A stretch of 64,000 nt of DNA from Streptomonospora nanhaiensis (GTDB lineage: Bacteria; Actinomycetota; Actinomycetes; Streptosporangiales; Streptosporangiaceae). Positions 46,072 to 54,642 of the stretch are shown here, piece after piece. The position numbers and the translations under genes were made by a program. Each line of letters starts with the position of its first letter. Positions within the stretch are counted from its first letter, which is position 1. The notes under the pieces were generated by a model. It was given only the letters and a program-made list of their open reading frames with translations, was not told the DNA's origin and did not search any database. The stretch is taken from positions 4,898,001-4,962,000 of the forward strand of contig NZ_CP113264.1 of NCBI RefSeq assembly GCF_026642255.1, given 5' to 3'.

Positions 46072-48888
46072 GTGGAGCCCCCCCTCTTCGACTTCCGTGC
46101 TGCCCTCTCCGGAGAGGAGCCGGACCCGACCGAGACCGAGGAGGCCGCCCTCCTCGAGGAGCAGAGCACCACCACGAACCGGTCGGAATCCGCCCCGATC
46201 AGCGTGGACCTGACCAGCGGGCTGCTTCTGCTGAGACACGCAGGCTCCTCGGTCGAGGTGGACACCTCCACCCAGGAGGCCGTGCTCGACCCGGGCGACT
46301 CCAGGGTGAACATCGGCGACGACGGCGTGATGCTGTTCGGCGCGCAGCAGGCAGGGGACACCGCCTCCCCGCACGTGTTCCCAGGGCAGGACACCGAGCA
46401 CGTCGTCGCCGTGTCCGCCCCCGCCGGGGACGTCTCCGGCGAAACGCTCCACGCGGAGAGCCATTTCACACCGGTGATGCAGGGGACCCCGGCCCTTCCC
46501 CTCGAACCGACGATCGCCTCCGTCGGGGTGCCCGCCAACGCGGAGTCCGTCCCCGAGGGGGAGACGACCGCCCCTGAGTCCACCGTTCTCGCGGAGCCCT
46601 TCCAGCGGGCGGAGGCGACGGAGGCGCTGGCGCCGATGGAGCCCCAGTCCTTCGAGGCGATGACCCCGCAGCTGCCCGCGGAGCCGCTTCAGGAAGCCGC
46701 CGCCCTCAGCGACGCCCCCCTGGAGACCCGCTCCGAGGTGGAGCGGGGAGAGCTGTACGAGTCGGAACGGGACCCGGCCGGGGAACCGATCACCGGTGTG
46801 GAGCCCATCTCCGCCGACGCCGACGACCCCGCCTTCGGCGAGAACGACTCCGAGATCCCCGGGGCGCCGGTCGTGACCCTGGACCCCGAGACGGCCGTCA
46901 CCACCGTCGAGGCGGGCGAGCTGAAGTTCGTCCTGGACCCGGACACCAACACGATCAGCATCGAGCCCGGCGACCGGAACGTGCCCCTCGACCCCGAGGC
47001 GGCGCCGCTCACGGTCGAGACCGGGAACCTGGGTCTGACCATCGACCCGGCCGAGGGCACCGTCGAGATCGAGACGTCCCGCGCGAGCGAGGACGGGGAG
47101 TCTCTGCCGACCACGATCGAGGTCGGCGACCTGAAGCTCACCCTCGACCCCGAGACCGGCGAGGTGACCTTCGACCCCGGTGACGGGAATGTGGAGGTCG
47201 ACCCCGAGACCGGCCTGATCACCATCTCCGAGAAGGACGAGGACGAAGAGGGGGAAGAGGGGGAGGACCGGCCCGGCGGCGACGGACCCGGCGAGGAGGA
47301 GACCCCCGGCGGGGACCGGCCGGGAGGCGACGAGAGCGGTGACGGCCCCGACCGGCCGGGAGGCGACCGGCCCGGCGAGGACGAAGAAGGCGGGGACCGC
47401 CCCGGCGGCGACCGGCCCGGTCAGGACGAAGAAGGCGGGAACCGGCCCGGCGGCGACCGGCCCGGTCAGGACGAAGAAGGCGGGAACCGGCCCGGCGGCG
47501 ACCGGCCCGGTCAGGACGAAGAAGGCGGGGACCGCCCCGGCGGCGACCGGCCCGGTCAGGACGAAGAAGGCGGGGACCGCCCCGGCGGCGACCGGCCCGG
47601 TCAGGACGAAGAAGGCGGGGACCGCCCCGGCGGCGACCGGCCCGGTCAGGACGAAGAAGGCGGGGACCGCCCCGGCGGCGACCGGCCCGGCGGCGACGGA
47701 CCCGGCGAGGAGGACTCCCCCGAGCACGTGGAGAGCAACCGCCCCGGCGCGACCGACCCGGGCAGCGGGACGCCCGGCGTTCCCGTGGGCGCCACCCCGC
47801 CTCCGGTGGTGGGCAACACTCCCGGCGAGCAGGAGACCCCCGGCGGGGACCGGCCGGGAGGCGACGGCACCGGCGAGGAGCCGGTGCCCCTGGAACCGGT
47901 CGAGGTGACCGAGCCCCCTGTCACGGAGACGGGCGACACCCCAGGCGAGCCGGAGGAAACGGCACCGGATGACACCCCCGACGAGAATCTGAGTCGTCTG
48001 GAACCGGGGCCGGGGCCGGGGAACGAAACGCCCGGCGATGACCCGATACCGACGGATCCGGCCCACATCACCGAGCCCCCCGTCGCGGTCACCTCCGACA
48101 GGCCCGAGGAGGACACCGAAGGCGAGGGCAGCGGGAACGGCGCCGGGGGCGAGGACGAGGAAGAGCAGCCCGGGGACGAAGAGGAAAACCCCGAAGACGA
48201 AGAATCCGAGGACGAAGAGGAGGAAGAAGGAGAAGGCGAGGGAGAAGAAGAGGAAGAGGAGGAAGAGGAGGAAGAAGGAGAGGAGGAAGAGGAAGAAGAA
48301 GAGGAAGAAGAAGAGGAAGAAGGAGAAGGCGAGGGAGAAGAAGAGGAAGAGGAGGAAGAGGAGGAAGAAGGAGAGGGAGAAGGAGAAGGAGAGGGAGAGG
48401 GCGACACCGGCGGGACCAATGACACCAGAGGCGACAACGGTGACAAGGGCACCAAGATCGACCTCCAACGGATCAAGGATTTCCGCTCCCAGATCGTGTC
48501 CCCCCTCCAGGACGAGATCGCCTATCTGGTCACCGACTTCTCCGTGTACGGAGGCGAAGGCAGTTACCAGAGGCTCGGGAACCCCTCCATCCTCACGGAG
48601 GCCGGAACCCTCGGCTCGAAGATCGACTCCTCGCTGAACAGCATCTACCAGTTCCTCGACGGCTTGCAGACGGAGCTGGTCCAGATCGAGGACAGGCTCT
48701 CGGAGAACCTCATCGTCTTCGCCGACCTCGAGGACGAGCAGAGCCTCACCGCCCAGGAGATCTTCAACCTGATGTACCCGAGCCAGAGCAGTTCGGGCGG
48801 CGGCGGCGGTGGTGGCGGCGGTGGCGGCGGTGGCGGCGGCGGCGGCGGGAACGACCAGGACACGGACGAGGACAGTAGCGAGGCCTAG
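46072..48888 (+). CDS. Acidic repeat protein with C-terminal WXG100-like helical domain
   Basis: The GTG start 46072 follows AGGAGG; the product has 938 residues. Residues 1-390 contain imperfect LDPxT...VExG repeats (about 270-390) that look beta-structured. Seven 15-residue RPGGDRPGQDEEGGx units (about 437-541) follow, then a Pro/Gly/Glu linker and a run of almost only Glu and Gly (about 694-778). Residues 795-915 form a predicted helical hairpin (starting KIDLQRIKDFRSQI) about the size of a WXG100 domain. A poly-Gly run and an acidic tail end the protein. There is no signal peptide or membrane helix. Within the apparatus operon it may be a secreted substrate or a surface-exposed spacer carried by its hairpin domain. 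I know no family for the whole protein. Confidence 0.85.
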   Translation: MEPPLFDFRAALSGEEPDPTETEEAALLEEQSTTTNRSESAPISVDLTSGLLLLRHAGSSVEVDTSTQEAVLDPGDSRVNIGDDGVMLFGAQQAGDTASPHVFPGQDTEHVVAVSAPAGDVSGETLHAESHFTPVMQGTPALPLEPTIASVGVPANAESVPEGETTAPESTVLAEPFQRAEATEALAPMEPQSFEAMTPQLPAEPLQEAAALSDAPLETRSEVERGELYESERDPAGEPITGVEPISADADDPAFGENDSEIPGAPVVTLDPETAVTTVEAGELKFVLDPDTNTISIEPGDRNVPLDPEAAPLTVETGNLGLTIDPAEGTVEIETSRASEDGESLPTTIEVGDLKLTLDPETGEVTFDPGDGNVEVDPETGLITISEKDEDEEGEEGEDRPGGDGPGEEETPGGDRPGGDESGDGPDRPGGDRPGEDEEGGDRPGGDRPGQDEEGGNRPGGDRPGQDEEGGNRPGGDRPGQDEEGGDRPGGDRPGQDEEGGDRPGGDRPGQDEEGGDRPGGDRPGQDEEGGDRPGGDRPGGDGPGEEDSPEHVESNRPGATDPGSGTPGVPVGATPPPVVGNTPGEQETPGGDRPGGDGTGEEPVPLEPVEVTEPPVTETGDTPGEPEETAPDDTPDENLSRLEPGPGPGNETPGDDPIPTDPAHITEPPVAVTSDRPEEDTEGEGSGNGAGGEDEEEQPGDEEENPEDEESEDEEEEEGEGEGEEEEEEEEEEEGEEEEEEEEEEEEEEGEGEGEEEEEEEEEEEGEGEGEGEGEGDTGGTNDTRGDNGDKGTKIDLQRIKDFRSQIVSPLQDEIAYLVTDFSVYGGEGSYQRLGNPSILTEAGTLGSKIDSSLNSIYQFLDGLQTELVQIEDRLSENLIVFADLEDEQSLTAQEIFNLMYPSQSSSGGGGGGGGGGGGGGGGGGNDQDTDEDSSEA
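47380..47694 (+). repeat. Seven tandem 45-bp units
   Basis: The motif GACGAAGAAGGCGGG recurs every 45 bases from 47380 to the unit starting at 47650, giving seven contiguous, almost identical copies that encode a 15-residue Arg-Pro-Gly-Asp/Glu repeat. The homogeneity means the number of copies is likely to vary between strains. With no spacers between units, it is not a CRISPR array. Confidence 0.92.
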
Positions 48889-48920
48889 CCCCGAGGCGCG
48901 ATCCATAGAAGGAGGGGAAC

Positions 48921-51900
48921 ATGCCGCCGGAAAGAGAACTGGAAGACCTTCCGGACCAACCACTGCACGAGCTCATGAACATCTTCGCCGACAGCGACGA
49001 AGGGGGCTCCTATCCGCCGATGGTCGGCATCGACACGGTCACCAAGGACCCCTGGGTCGCCGACGGGCGCTACCACTTCCACGAGAACACCAACCCCTTC
49101 ACCGGTTTCTCCTGGAATTACGGCGGCCACGAGATGGACCGCTGGTGGAGCTACCGGGACTACTACACGGCCTACATGTCGACGCCCAGCGGTTACGGCT
49201 ACTCCTACGAGACCTACGGCATCGACTACGCGGGCTACACGATGCAGAGACACCTGTGGGGTGAGAAGACCCTCAGCGATGGCAAGGAGAGCCTGCACGA
49301 GGAGGGAGCCCCCCCGCAGGACACGTTCCGCCAGCAGCTGAGCAACCTGGCCCACGTCGCCGACTACGAGGCGAACAAGCTGGTGTCCACCAGCTGGGAC
49401 CTCAGGCGGCTGCAGAACACCATCGACGACCTGAACAACCTGCGCGACAAGCTGGCCCCCTACATCGACGGGGAGGGGGGCGGCAGCCTGAACAAGCTCT
49501 GGAAGGAGATCGACACCCCCGACGGGCCCATGCAGGGCTCGGCCGCGGCGGCGTACCAGTACCGCCTCAAGGACCTGGCGTACCGGATGACCGTGGTCTA
49601 CGACAAGATCCCCGATTACACGAAGCAGCTGGGGGATCTCAGGGAGAGCCTGAAGCCCGGTACCAGCGGGCTCGCCAAGGCGGTGAGCGAAGCCCTCAAA
49701 GGCACGGGCGGCACCGTCCAGGGCGTCCTCGACACCTGGTATTTCCACACCTCCGCGGGGACGGAGACGTTCAACCCGGAGCGGGACCAGTTCCAGGTCC
49801 TGATCAACAACGGGCCGCCCGGCGGGGAGCCGGTGATGGGCATCCCCGGCGACCAGGCCACCCAGGACAACATCAACAACACGCTGTACCAGAGGTTCCG
49901 GGACCACTACAAGGGGGTCTACGAGACCGTCAACGAACTGCGCGACAACATGGCGCTCTACTACAAGAGCGTCAACGACGTCCTGCCGCGCATCGAGGTT
50001 CCCACCTCGCTCCCGACGGAGACGCCGACGGGCCCCGGCCCCGGTCCCGGCCCCGGTGGCGGAGGCGGAGGCGGCCCCGAGAACCCGTTCGACGACTGGG
50101 AGATCGACAACCCGTTCGACGACTGGGAGATCGACAACCCCTTCAGCGGCTGGGACGAGGAGGACATGCCAGGTCCTCCGCCTCCCCCGCCGCCACCGCC
50201 GCCGCCTCCCCCGCAGCTCCCGTACAACGGCCCCGGAACCGGCGGCGACGGCCCCGGGAACAACGAGATCCTGCCCCCGCCCCCGCCGCCCCCGAACGAC
50301 CTCGGCCTCAACGGCCCCGGCCAGGGCGGCCCCGAGGGTCTCGGCGGCCCGCCGCCGTTCACACCGGACCTGGGCCTCAACGGCCCCGGCAACGGCGGAC
50401 CCGAGGGGATCGGCGGTCCCGAGGGGGCCGGCGGCCCCGTCACGCTCCCCCCGCCTCCTCCGAACCTCGGCCTCAACGGCCCCGGCTTCGGCCAGGGGGG
50501 CGACAACGGTCCCCTCATGCCCCCGCCCCCGCCGCCCCCGAACGACCTCGGCCTCAACGGCCCCGGCCAGGGCGGCGGCAGCGACCCCGGCATGAACGGG
50601 CCCTTCATCCCCCCGCCCCCGCCCCCGAACCTCGGGCTCAACGGCCCGGGAAGCGGCCGCGGCGGTCCGGCAGGCTACAACGGCTCCCTGGAGCGCGATC
50701 CGGCGACAGGGCTCCCGCTCAACCCCGAGACCGGCGAGCCCTACCCCATCGACCCCGAGAGCGGCCTGCCCTTCAACCCCGACACCGGCCTGCCCATCAA
50801 CTTCGATCCCCAGACCGGGCAGGTCCTGCCCATCGACCCCGTCACCGGAGAACCGCTCCCCATCGGGGAGACCGGGAGCTCCCTGGAGTTCGACCCGGCG
50901 ACAGGGCTCCCGCTCAACCCCGAGACCGGCGAGCCCTACCCCATCGACCCCGAGACCGGTCGGCCCTTCAACCCCGACACCGGCCTGCCCATCAACTTCG
51001 TCCCCCAGACCGGGCAGGTCCTGCCCATCGACCCCGTCACCGGAGAACCGCTCCCCGTCGACCCCGTCACCGGACAGCCGCTCCCCATCGGGGAGACCGG
51101 GAGCTCCCTGGAGTTCGACCCGGCGACAGGGCTCCCGCTCAACCCCGAGACCGGCGAGCCCTTCCCCGTCGACCCCGGAACCGGCCTGCCGTACAACCCC
51201 GACACCGGCCTGCCCATCAACTACGACTCCGAGACCGGGCAGGTCCTGCCCATCGACACCGTCACCGGACAACCGGTCGGCATCGACCCGTCGACCGGGC
51301 TGCCGACCGACTACGACTTCAACGTGCCCGCTCCCCCGCCCGACCTCGGGCTCAACGGCCCCGGAACCTCCAACGACGACGACTACGTGCTGCAGCCTCC
51401 ACCGCCGCCGGCGGACCTGGGGCTCAACGGCCCCGGCACCGGGGAGGACGTACCGATCAACCCGGTCACCGGCGAGCCCTACGTCATCGACCCGCTCACC
51501 GGCCAGCCCTACCCGATCGACCCCGAGACCGGGGAGCCGATCACGGACAGCGGCGGCATCCCGGAAGGACCGATCCCGGAGATCCTGCCGCCGCCGCTGG
51601 CGCCCGACGACATCGGCCTCAACTACGGCGGCCTCGAACCCAGCCCCTACTCCAGTGACGGCCCGGGCTCGCCTGACAGCTCCGACCGCTCCTCGTTGTT
51701 CGCCAACCCCGACGGCACGCAGTACACGGCGGGCGGCCCCAACGGGGCCTCCGGCGGACAGGGCACCGCAGGCGGCCTCGGCGGGCTCGGCGGCGCGGGA
51801 GGGCTGAACGGCCAGCCCGGCGCCGGGGGCGCGGGTGCGGGTACAGGCGCCGGCGGCATGGGGGGCATGGGCGGCATGCCGATGATGCCCCCCATGATGG

Positions 51901-52232
51901 GCGGCGGCATGGGCGGCGGTGGCGGTGGCGGTGACAACAACCGCGACCGGCAGCGCTCCACCTGGCTCTCCGAGGACGAGAAGGTCTGGGGCACCACGGC
52001 CGACGCGCAGAGATCCGCACTGGGACGCCCCGTCCCCGGCCAGAACAAGAAGGGAACACCCCGGCATGAGTTCACAGATGCAACGCCAGATGGAAGAGGA
52101 ACTGGCACAGCTTCACAAGACGATGGACCGGCTGGTGGACGCAAGCGCAAGCCTGGAGGCGGCAACCGAAGAGGTCGTGGCGAAGAACAGGCTCGTGGGA
52201 GCGAAGGTGGACGCGACGGGGGAACTGGTTGA
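48921..52232 (+). CDS. Large Pro/Gly-rich repeat protein of the ESX locus, helical N-terminal domain
   Basis: The ATG at 48921 follows GAAGGAGGGG. The product has 1103 residues, no signal peptide and no membrane helix. Residues 1-125 are rich in aromatic residues, 125-360 are helical (for example AYQYRLKDLAYRMTVVYDKI), and the rest is low complexity. That part holds two DDWEIDNPF repeats, several NDLGLNGPG segments with poly-Pro runs, then NPETGEPYPIDP-type repeats and a Gly-rich end. The helical domain with a long disordered tail recalls PPE- or Esp-like ESX substrates, but I cannot assign a family. The last 56 codons overlap the YbaB-like gene by 167 bases and become Arg/Gly-rich. The natural end may be nearer the WLSEDEKVWG motif (about 1015), which would imply a shifted frame or an unusual overlap. 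Confidence 0.8.
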   Translation: MPPERELEDLPDQPLHELMNIFADSDEGGSYPPMVGIDTVTKDPWVADGRYHFHENTNPFTGFSWNYGGHEMDRWWSYRDYYTAYMSTPSGYGYSYETYGIDYAGYTMQRHLWGEKTLSDGKESLHEEGAPPQDTFRQQLSNLAHVADYEANKLVSTSWDLRRLQNTIDDLNNLRDKLAPYIDGEGGGSLNKLWKEIDTPDGPMQGSAAAAYQYRLKDLAYRMTVVYDKIPDYTKQLGDLRESLKPGTSGLAKAVSEALKGTGGTVQGVLDTWYFHTSAGTETFNPERDQFQVLINNGPPGGEPVMGIPGDQATQDNINNTLYQRFRDHYKGVYETVNELRDNMALYYKSVNDVLPRIEVPTSLPTETPTGPGPGPGPGGGGGGGPENPFDDWEIDNPFDDWEIDNPFSGWDEEDMPGPPPPPPPPPPPPPQLPYNGPGTGGDGPGNNEILPPPPPPPNDLGLNGPGQGGPEGLGGPPPFTPDLGLNGPGNGGPEGIGGPEGAGGPVTLPPPPPNLGLNGPGFGQGGDNGPLMPPPPPPPNDLGLNGPGQGGGSDPGMNGPFIPPPPPPNLGLNGPGSGRGGPAGYNGSLERDPATGLPLNPETGEPYPIDPESGLPFNPDTGLPINFDPQTGQVLPIDPVTGEPLPIGETGSSLEFDPATGLPLNPETGEPYPIDPETGRPFNPDTGLPINFVPQTGQVLPIDPVTGEPLPVDPVTGQPLPIGETGSSLEFDPATGLPLNPETGEPFPVDPGTGLPYNPDTGLPINYDSETGQVLPIDTVTGQPVGIDPSTGLPTDYDFNVPAPPPDLGLNGPGTSNDDDYVLQPPPPPADLGLNGPGTGEDVPINPVTGEPYVIDPLTGQPYPIDPETGEPITDSGGIPEGPIPEILPPPLAPDDIGLNYGGLEPSPYSSDGPGSPDSSDRSSLFANPDGTQYTAGGPNGASGGQGTAGGLGGLGGAGGLNGQPGAGGAGAGTGAGGMGGMGGMPMMPPMMGGGMGGGGGGGDNNRDRQRSTWLSEDEKVWGTTADAQRSALGRPVPGQNKKGTPRHEFTDATPDGRGTGTASQDDGPAGGRKRKPGGGNRRGRGEEQARGSEGGRDGGTG
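50691..51300 (+). repeat. Three long direct repeats encoding PETGEP/DPxTGxP arrays
   Basis: Units beginning GAG-CGC/TTC-GA(C/T)-CCG-GCG-ACA lie at 50691, 50886 and 51111, so the spacings are 195 and 225 bases (65 and 75 codons). The longer unit carries an extra VDPVTGQPLP step. Each is itself made of about 10-residue P-x-T/S-G steps, showing growth at two scales. Confidence 0.85.
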
Positions 52233-52461
52233 GCTGAAGTTCCACACCCAGGCCTACCGGGACATGGCCCCCACCGAGCTGGCCGCCGCCATCACCGAGG
52301 TGGTCAACAAGGCGCGGAGCCAGATGGCCGAGCGTGTCACGGAGGCCTACAGCCCCTTCATGCCGGACGTGGCGGGCGCCCAGGAGATCATGAACGGCGA
52401 CCTCGACCCGCTCAAGCTGCTCGACCGCCTGGGCATCCCCTCCGACGACCCGAGGCAGTAG
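52066..52461 (+). CDS. YbaB/EbfC-family nucleoid-associated-like protein
   Basis: The product has 131 residues from ATG 52066 (MSSQMQRQMEEELAQL...), with an AAGGGA about 12 bases upstream. It has the YbaB layout: an N-terminal coiled helix, a short beta region (KVDATGELVELKF) and a C-terminal helix ending in a disordered tail. YbaB/EbfC proteins are dimers that bind DNA in some bacteria. Members are common in actinobacterial ESX loci, EspL being related, where the role is probably structural or chaperone-like. The start lies 167 bases inside the preceding gene in another frame, so the two may be coupled. Confidence 0.88.
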   Translation: MSSQMQRQMEEELAQLHKTMDRLVDASASLEAATEEVVAKNRLVGAKVDATGELVELKFHTQAYRDMAPTELAAAITEVVNKARSQMAERVTEAYSPFMPDVAGAQEIMNGDLDPLKLLDRLGIPSDDPRQ

Positions 52462-52509
52462 GCGTTCCACGCCGCACCCGCGGCTGAGGACCGAGAAGAG
52501 GAGACGGAC

Positions 52510-52869
52510 ATGACGGACCGCGGCGACGGCTTCTTCGCCGATCTCGACGGCATGGCCAGGAACAGCTGGAGCGTCAACGACGCGGCCGAGTACGCCCAAG
52601 AGACCCAGCAGTGGCTGAACAGCGAACTGGCTTCCCTGGAGGACCCCACCATCTGGGGCAAGGGCGACAAGTTCGCCAACGACATGGACAAGTCGCTGGG
52701 GGTGCTCAGGACCTCCATCGAGGAGTACATGGGCTTCGTGGTCATCGCGGCGCAGGACACGAGCGCCATCCTGGGCGGCACCAAGGAGAAGTTCGGCCGT
52801 ACGGAAGAGGACAATGTGAATCACGTCCCGGACGTCGACACCCCGGGCGGTCCCGGAGGACGCCGGTGA
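52510..52869 (+). CDS. Small helical ESX-associated protein (EspC/WXG100-like)
   Basis: The product has 119 residues from ATG 52510, preceded by GAAGAGGAGACGGAC. Two long helices flank a turn around TIWGKGDKFAND (W at about 49), reminiscent of WXG100 and EspC-type proteins, and the last 20 residues are disordered and Pro/Gly-rich. There is no signal peptide. Its place between the YbaB-like gene and a membrane protein in an ESX operon suggests a secreted or chaperone partner. No clear YxxxD/E motif ends it. Confidence 0.82.
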   Translation: MTDRGDGFFADLDGMARNSWSVNDAAEYAQETQQWLNSELASLEDPTIWGKGDKFANDMDKSLGVLRTSIEEYMGFVVIAAQDTSAILGGTKEKFGRTEEDNVNHVPDVDTPGGPGGRR

Positions 52870-52890
52870 CCCCCGACCCCACCCCCACCT

Positions 52891-52922
52891 CCCCGGGCGG
52901 CCGTTCCCGCGGCCGCCCGGGG
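52891..52922 (+). terminator. Perfect 13-bp intercistronic hairpin
   Basis: The arms CCCCGGGCGGCCG (52891-52903) and CGGCCGCCCGGGG (52910-52922) pair perfectly around a 6-base loop. The hairpin fills the 72-base gap before the next start (52942), close enough to its ribosome site (GAAGGAG) to influence initiation. No U-tract. Confidence 0.5.
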
Positions 52923-52941
52923 CCCCCGAGAAGGAGTTCCG

Positions 52942-54576
52942 ATGTCTGAGAGTGCGCAGGCGCGCGGCGCGGCGGAGGGCCGTCCCACACCGGAGTCCGA
53001 GTTCCGGACGGCGCTCTCCGGTGGAGCCGACGGCACGGTCTCCGGCGGGGCCGCGGGCTCCGCGGCGCACATCGCGCCCGCTCCCCCGACCGGGGCCGCC
53101 GAGGGGGCGGCCGAGGCCGTTCCCGCTCCCCGGATCACCGGCGCCCTGCACGAACCGGCCGCCCCCCAGGCCCCGGAGGTGGCCCTGGACCGTCCGGGCA
53201 AGCCCGCCCTGGCGGGCGCCGCCATCGCGGGTCTGCTCCTGGTCGCCGCACCCTTCGCCATGACGGCGGGTGTGCCCGGGGTGACCCTGGAGGCGACGCC
53301 GCTCGCCTCGGACGCCGGCGGCGCCGGCGGCCCGTCCTCGGGCACCGCCGAAGCGGGCGGCTCGGGCGGCGGTGGGTCCGGAGCCGCTCCGGCGGACACG
53401 GGCGCCGCGGCCGTGCCCCAACAGGGCGCCGCGCCCCAGGAGACCGGTTACGTCCCCGAGGTGAGCGGGGACGGAGCCGCGGCCCCGACGATGCCCGACC
53501 CGGGCGCCGGCGCCACCGGCGGGGAGAACCCCGTGGAGACCGCCCCCGCCGCGCGGGAGAACCCGGGCGCGTCCGGAGCCCAGGAGGCCGGGAACGGCGC
53601 GGGCGAGACGACCGCCGCCGGGGAGCCCGGGGCCGGGGGCGCCGCGACCGAAGGCGGTGACACGGCCGCCGGTCCCCCCGCCGGCGAGGAAGCCGCGGAC
53701 GGCACGGCCGGGGAGGACGCGGCGACCGGAGGCGACGAGGGCGCCGGGACCTCCGGGGAGGGTGAGACCGACGGGGCGGCCGGAGAGGGCGCCGGCAACG
53801 GCGACCCCGGTACCGGCGACACCGGTACCGGGGACACCGGCACCGGCCCGGCGACGGAGCAGATGAACGCCCCCCTCGCCGACACCACCGGAACCGGCGA
53901 CACCGCCCGGGAGGGCGGGGCCTCCGGAAGCGGCGACACGGCGAACGGCGGGTCGGCGTCCGCCGACGCCCCGGTCGCCGACCCGCCGCCCTCGGAGGGC
54001 GGGGGCTCCGTCCTGGAGAACTCCGTCGCGATGACGGGGGGCTCGGAACCGGAGCCCTTCCTCGCCGTCGCGGGGCCCGGCTGCCAGGACTCCCCCGGCT
54101 CCTCCTACGCGAACGAGGGGCGCTGGGACAGCGCCGAGGGCACCGCCAGCTGGGCCACACGGCCCGGCGGGTACTCTCAGGAGGGCTGCGACGGCGGCTA
54201 CGAGGCGCTTCCCGTCTCGGGCGACCCGGAGCAGGGCAACGGCCAGTACGCCACCTGGACGTTCACCCCGGGGGAGGCCGGGGTCGCGTGCGAGCTCTAC
54301 GTCCATGTGCCCGACGACGAGAGCCCGCTGTGGATCTCCCCCGGGGAGGCGCGCTACCAGCTCTTCTCCGGCCCCTCGGCCGAGGGGTCGCCCGTGGCGG
54401 TCTTCGGGATCGACCAGGCGGGGATCCGGGGCGGATGGGTCCAGGTGACCGGGTTCACCTCTCCCACGGAGGAGTTCACCGTCAAGCTCACCAACGCGGG
54501 GGCCGACGCCCTCGCGGACCAGGAGCACAGCAGCTCGCACGTGGCCGCCTCGGCCGTGCGCGCGTCCTGCTCCTGA
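52942..54576 (+). CDS. Single-pass membrane protein with Gly/Ala-rich stalk and Cys-containing external domain
   Basis: The ATG at 52942 follows GAAGGAG; the product has 544 residues. Residues 1-85 are an Ala/Pro-rich cytosolic part, one membrane helix (about 89-112) follows, and residues 115-370 form a Gly/Ala/Thr/Glu-rich stalk with GTGDTGTGD repeats. A compact domain (about 372-544) contains four Cys at its beginning, middle and end, consistent with disulfides and an extracytoplasmic, beta-sandwich-like fold. No catalytic motif is seen. It may tether or gate the secretion machine at the envelope, or bind an exported product. Its position in the operon is the only evidence for an ESX role. 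Confidence 0.8.
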   Translation: MSESAQARGAAEGRPTPESEFRTALSGGADGTVSGGAAGSAAHIAPAPPTGAAEGAAEAVPAPRITGALHEPAAPQAPEVALDRPGKPALAGAAIAGLLLVAAPFAMTAGVPGVTLEATPLASDAGGAGGPSSGTAEAGGSGGGGSGAAPADTGAAAVPQQGAAPQETGYVPEVSGDGAAAPTMPDPGAGATGGENPVETAPAARENPGASGAQEAGNGAGETTAAGEPGAGGAATEGGDTAAGPPAGEEAADGTAGEDAATGGDEGAGTSGEGETDGAAGEGAGNGDPGTGDTGTGDTGTGPATEQMNAPLADTTGTGDTAREGGASGSGDTANGGSASADAPVADPPPSEGGGSVLENSVAMTGGSEPEPFLAVAGPGCQDSPGSSYANEGRWDSAEGTASWATRPGGYSQEGCDGGYEALPVSGDPEQGNGQYATWTFTPGEAGVACELYVHVPDDESPLWISPGEARYQLFSGPSAEGSPVAVFGIDQAGIRGGWVQVTGFTSPTEEFTVKLTNAGADALADQEHSSSHVAASAVRASCS

Positions 54577-54585
54577 CCCGCCTCC

Positions 54586-54611
54586 GGCGGGGCGGCCCCC
54601 GCCGCCCCGCC
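54586..54611 (+). terminator. Perfect 10-bp intercistronic hairpin
   Basis: The arms GGCGGGGCGG (54586-54595) and CCGCCCCGCC (54602-54611) enclose a 6-base loop, 10 bases after the preceding stop and 31 before the next start. There is no U-tract, so partial termination or mRNA stabilisation are both possible. Confidence 0.45.
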
Positions 54612-54642
54612 ACCTCCCCTCCCCCGATCTAGGAAGACACCG

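Noticed and set aside
47380..47694. Regular 45-bp repeats that might be taken for a CRISPR array
   Set aside because: Units are contiguous without spacers and encode an in-frame peptide repeat; no cas genes are nearby.
48151..48405. Purine-rich tract as a regulatory or structural DNA element
   Set aside because: It is explained by the Glu/Gly codons of the acidic repeat protein; no independent sign of function.
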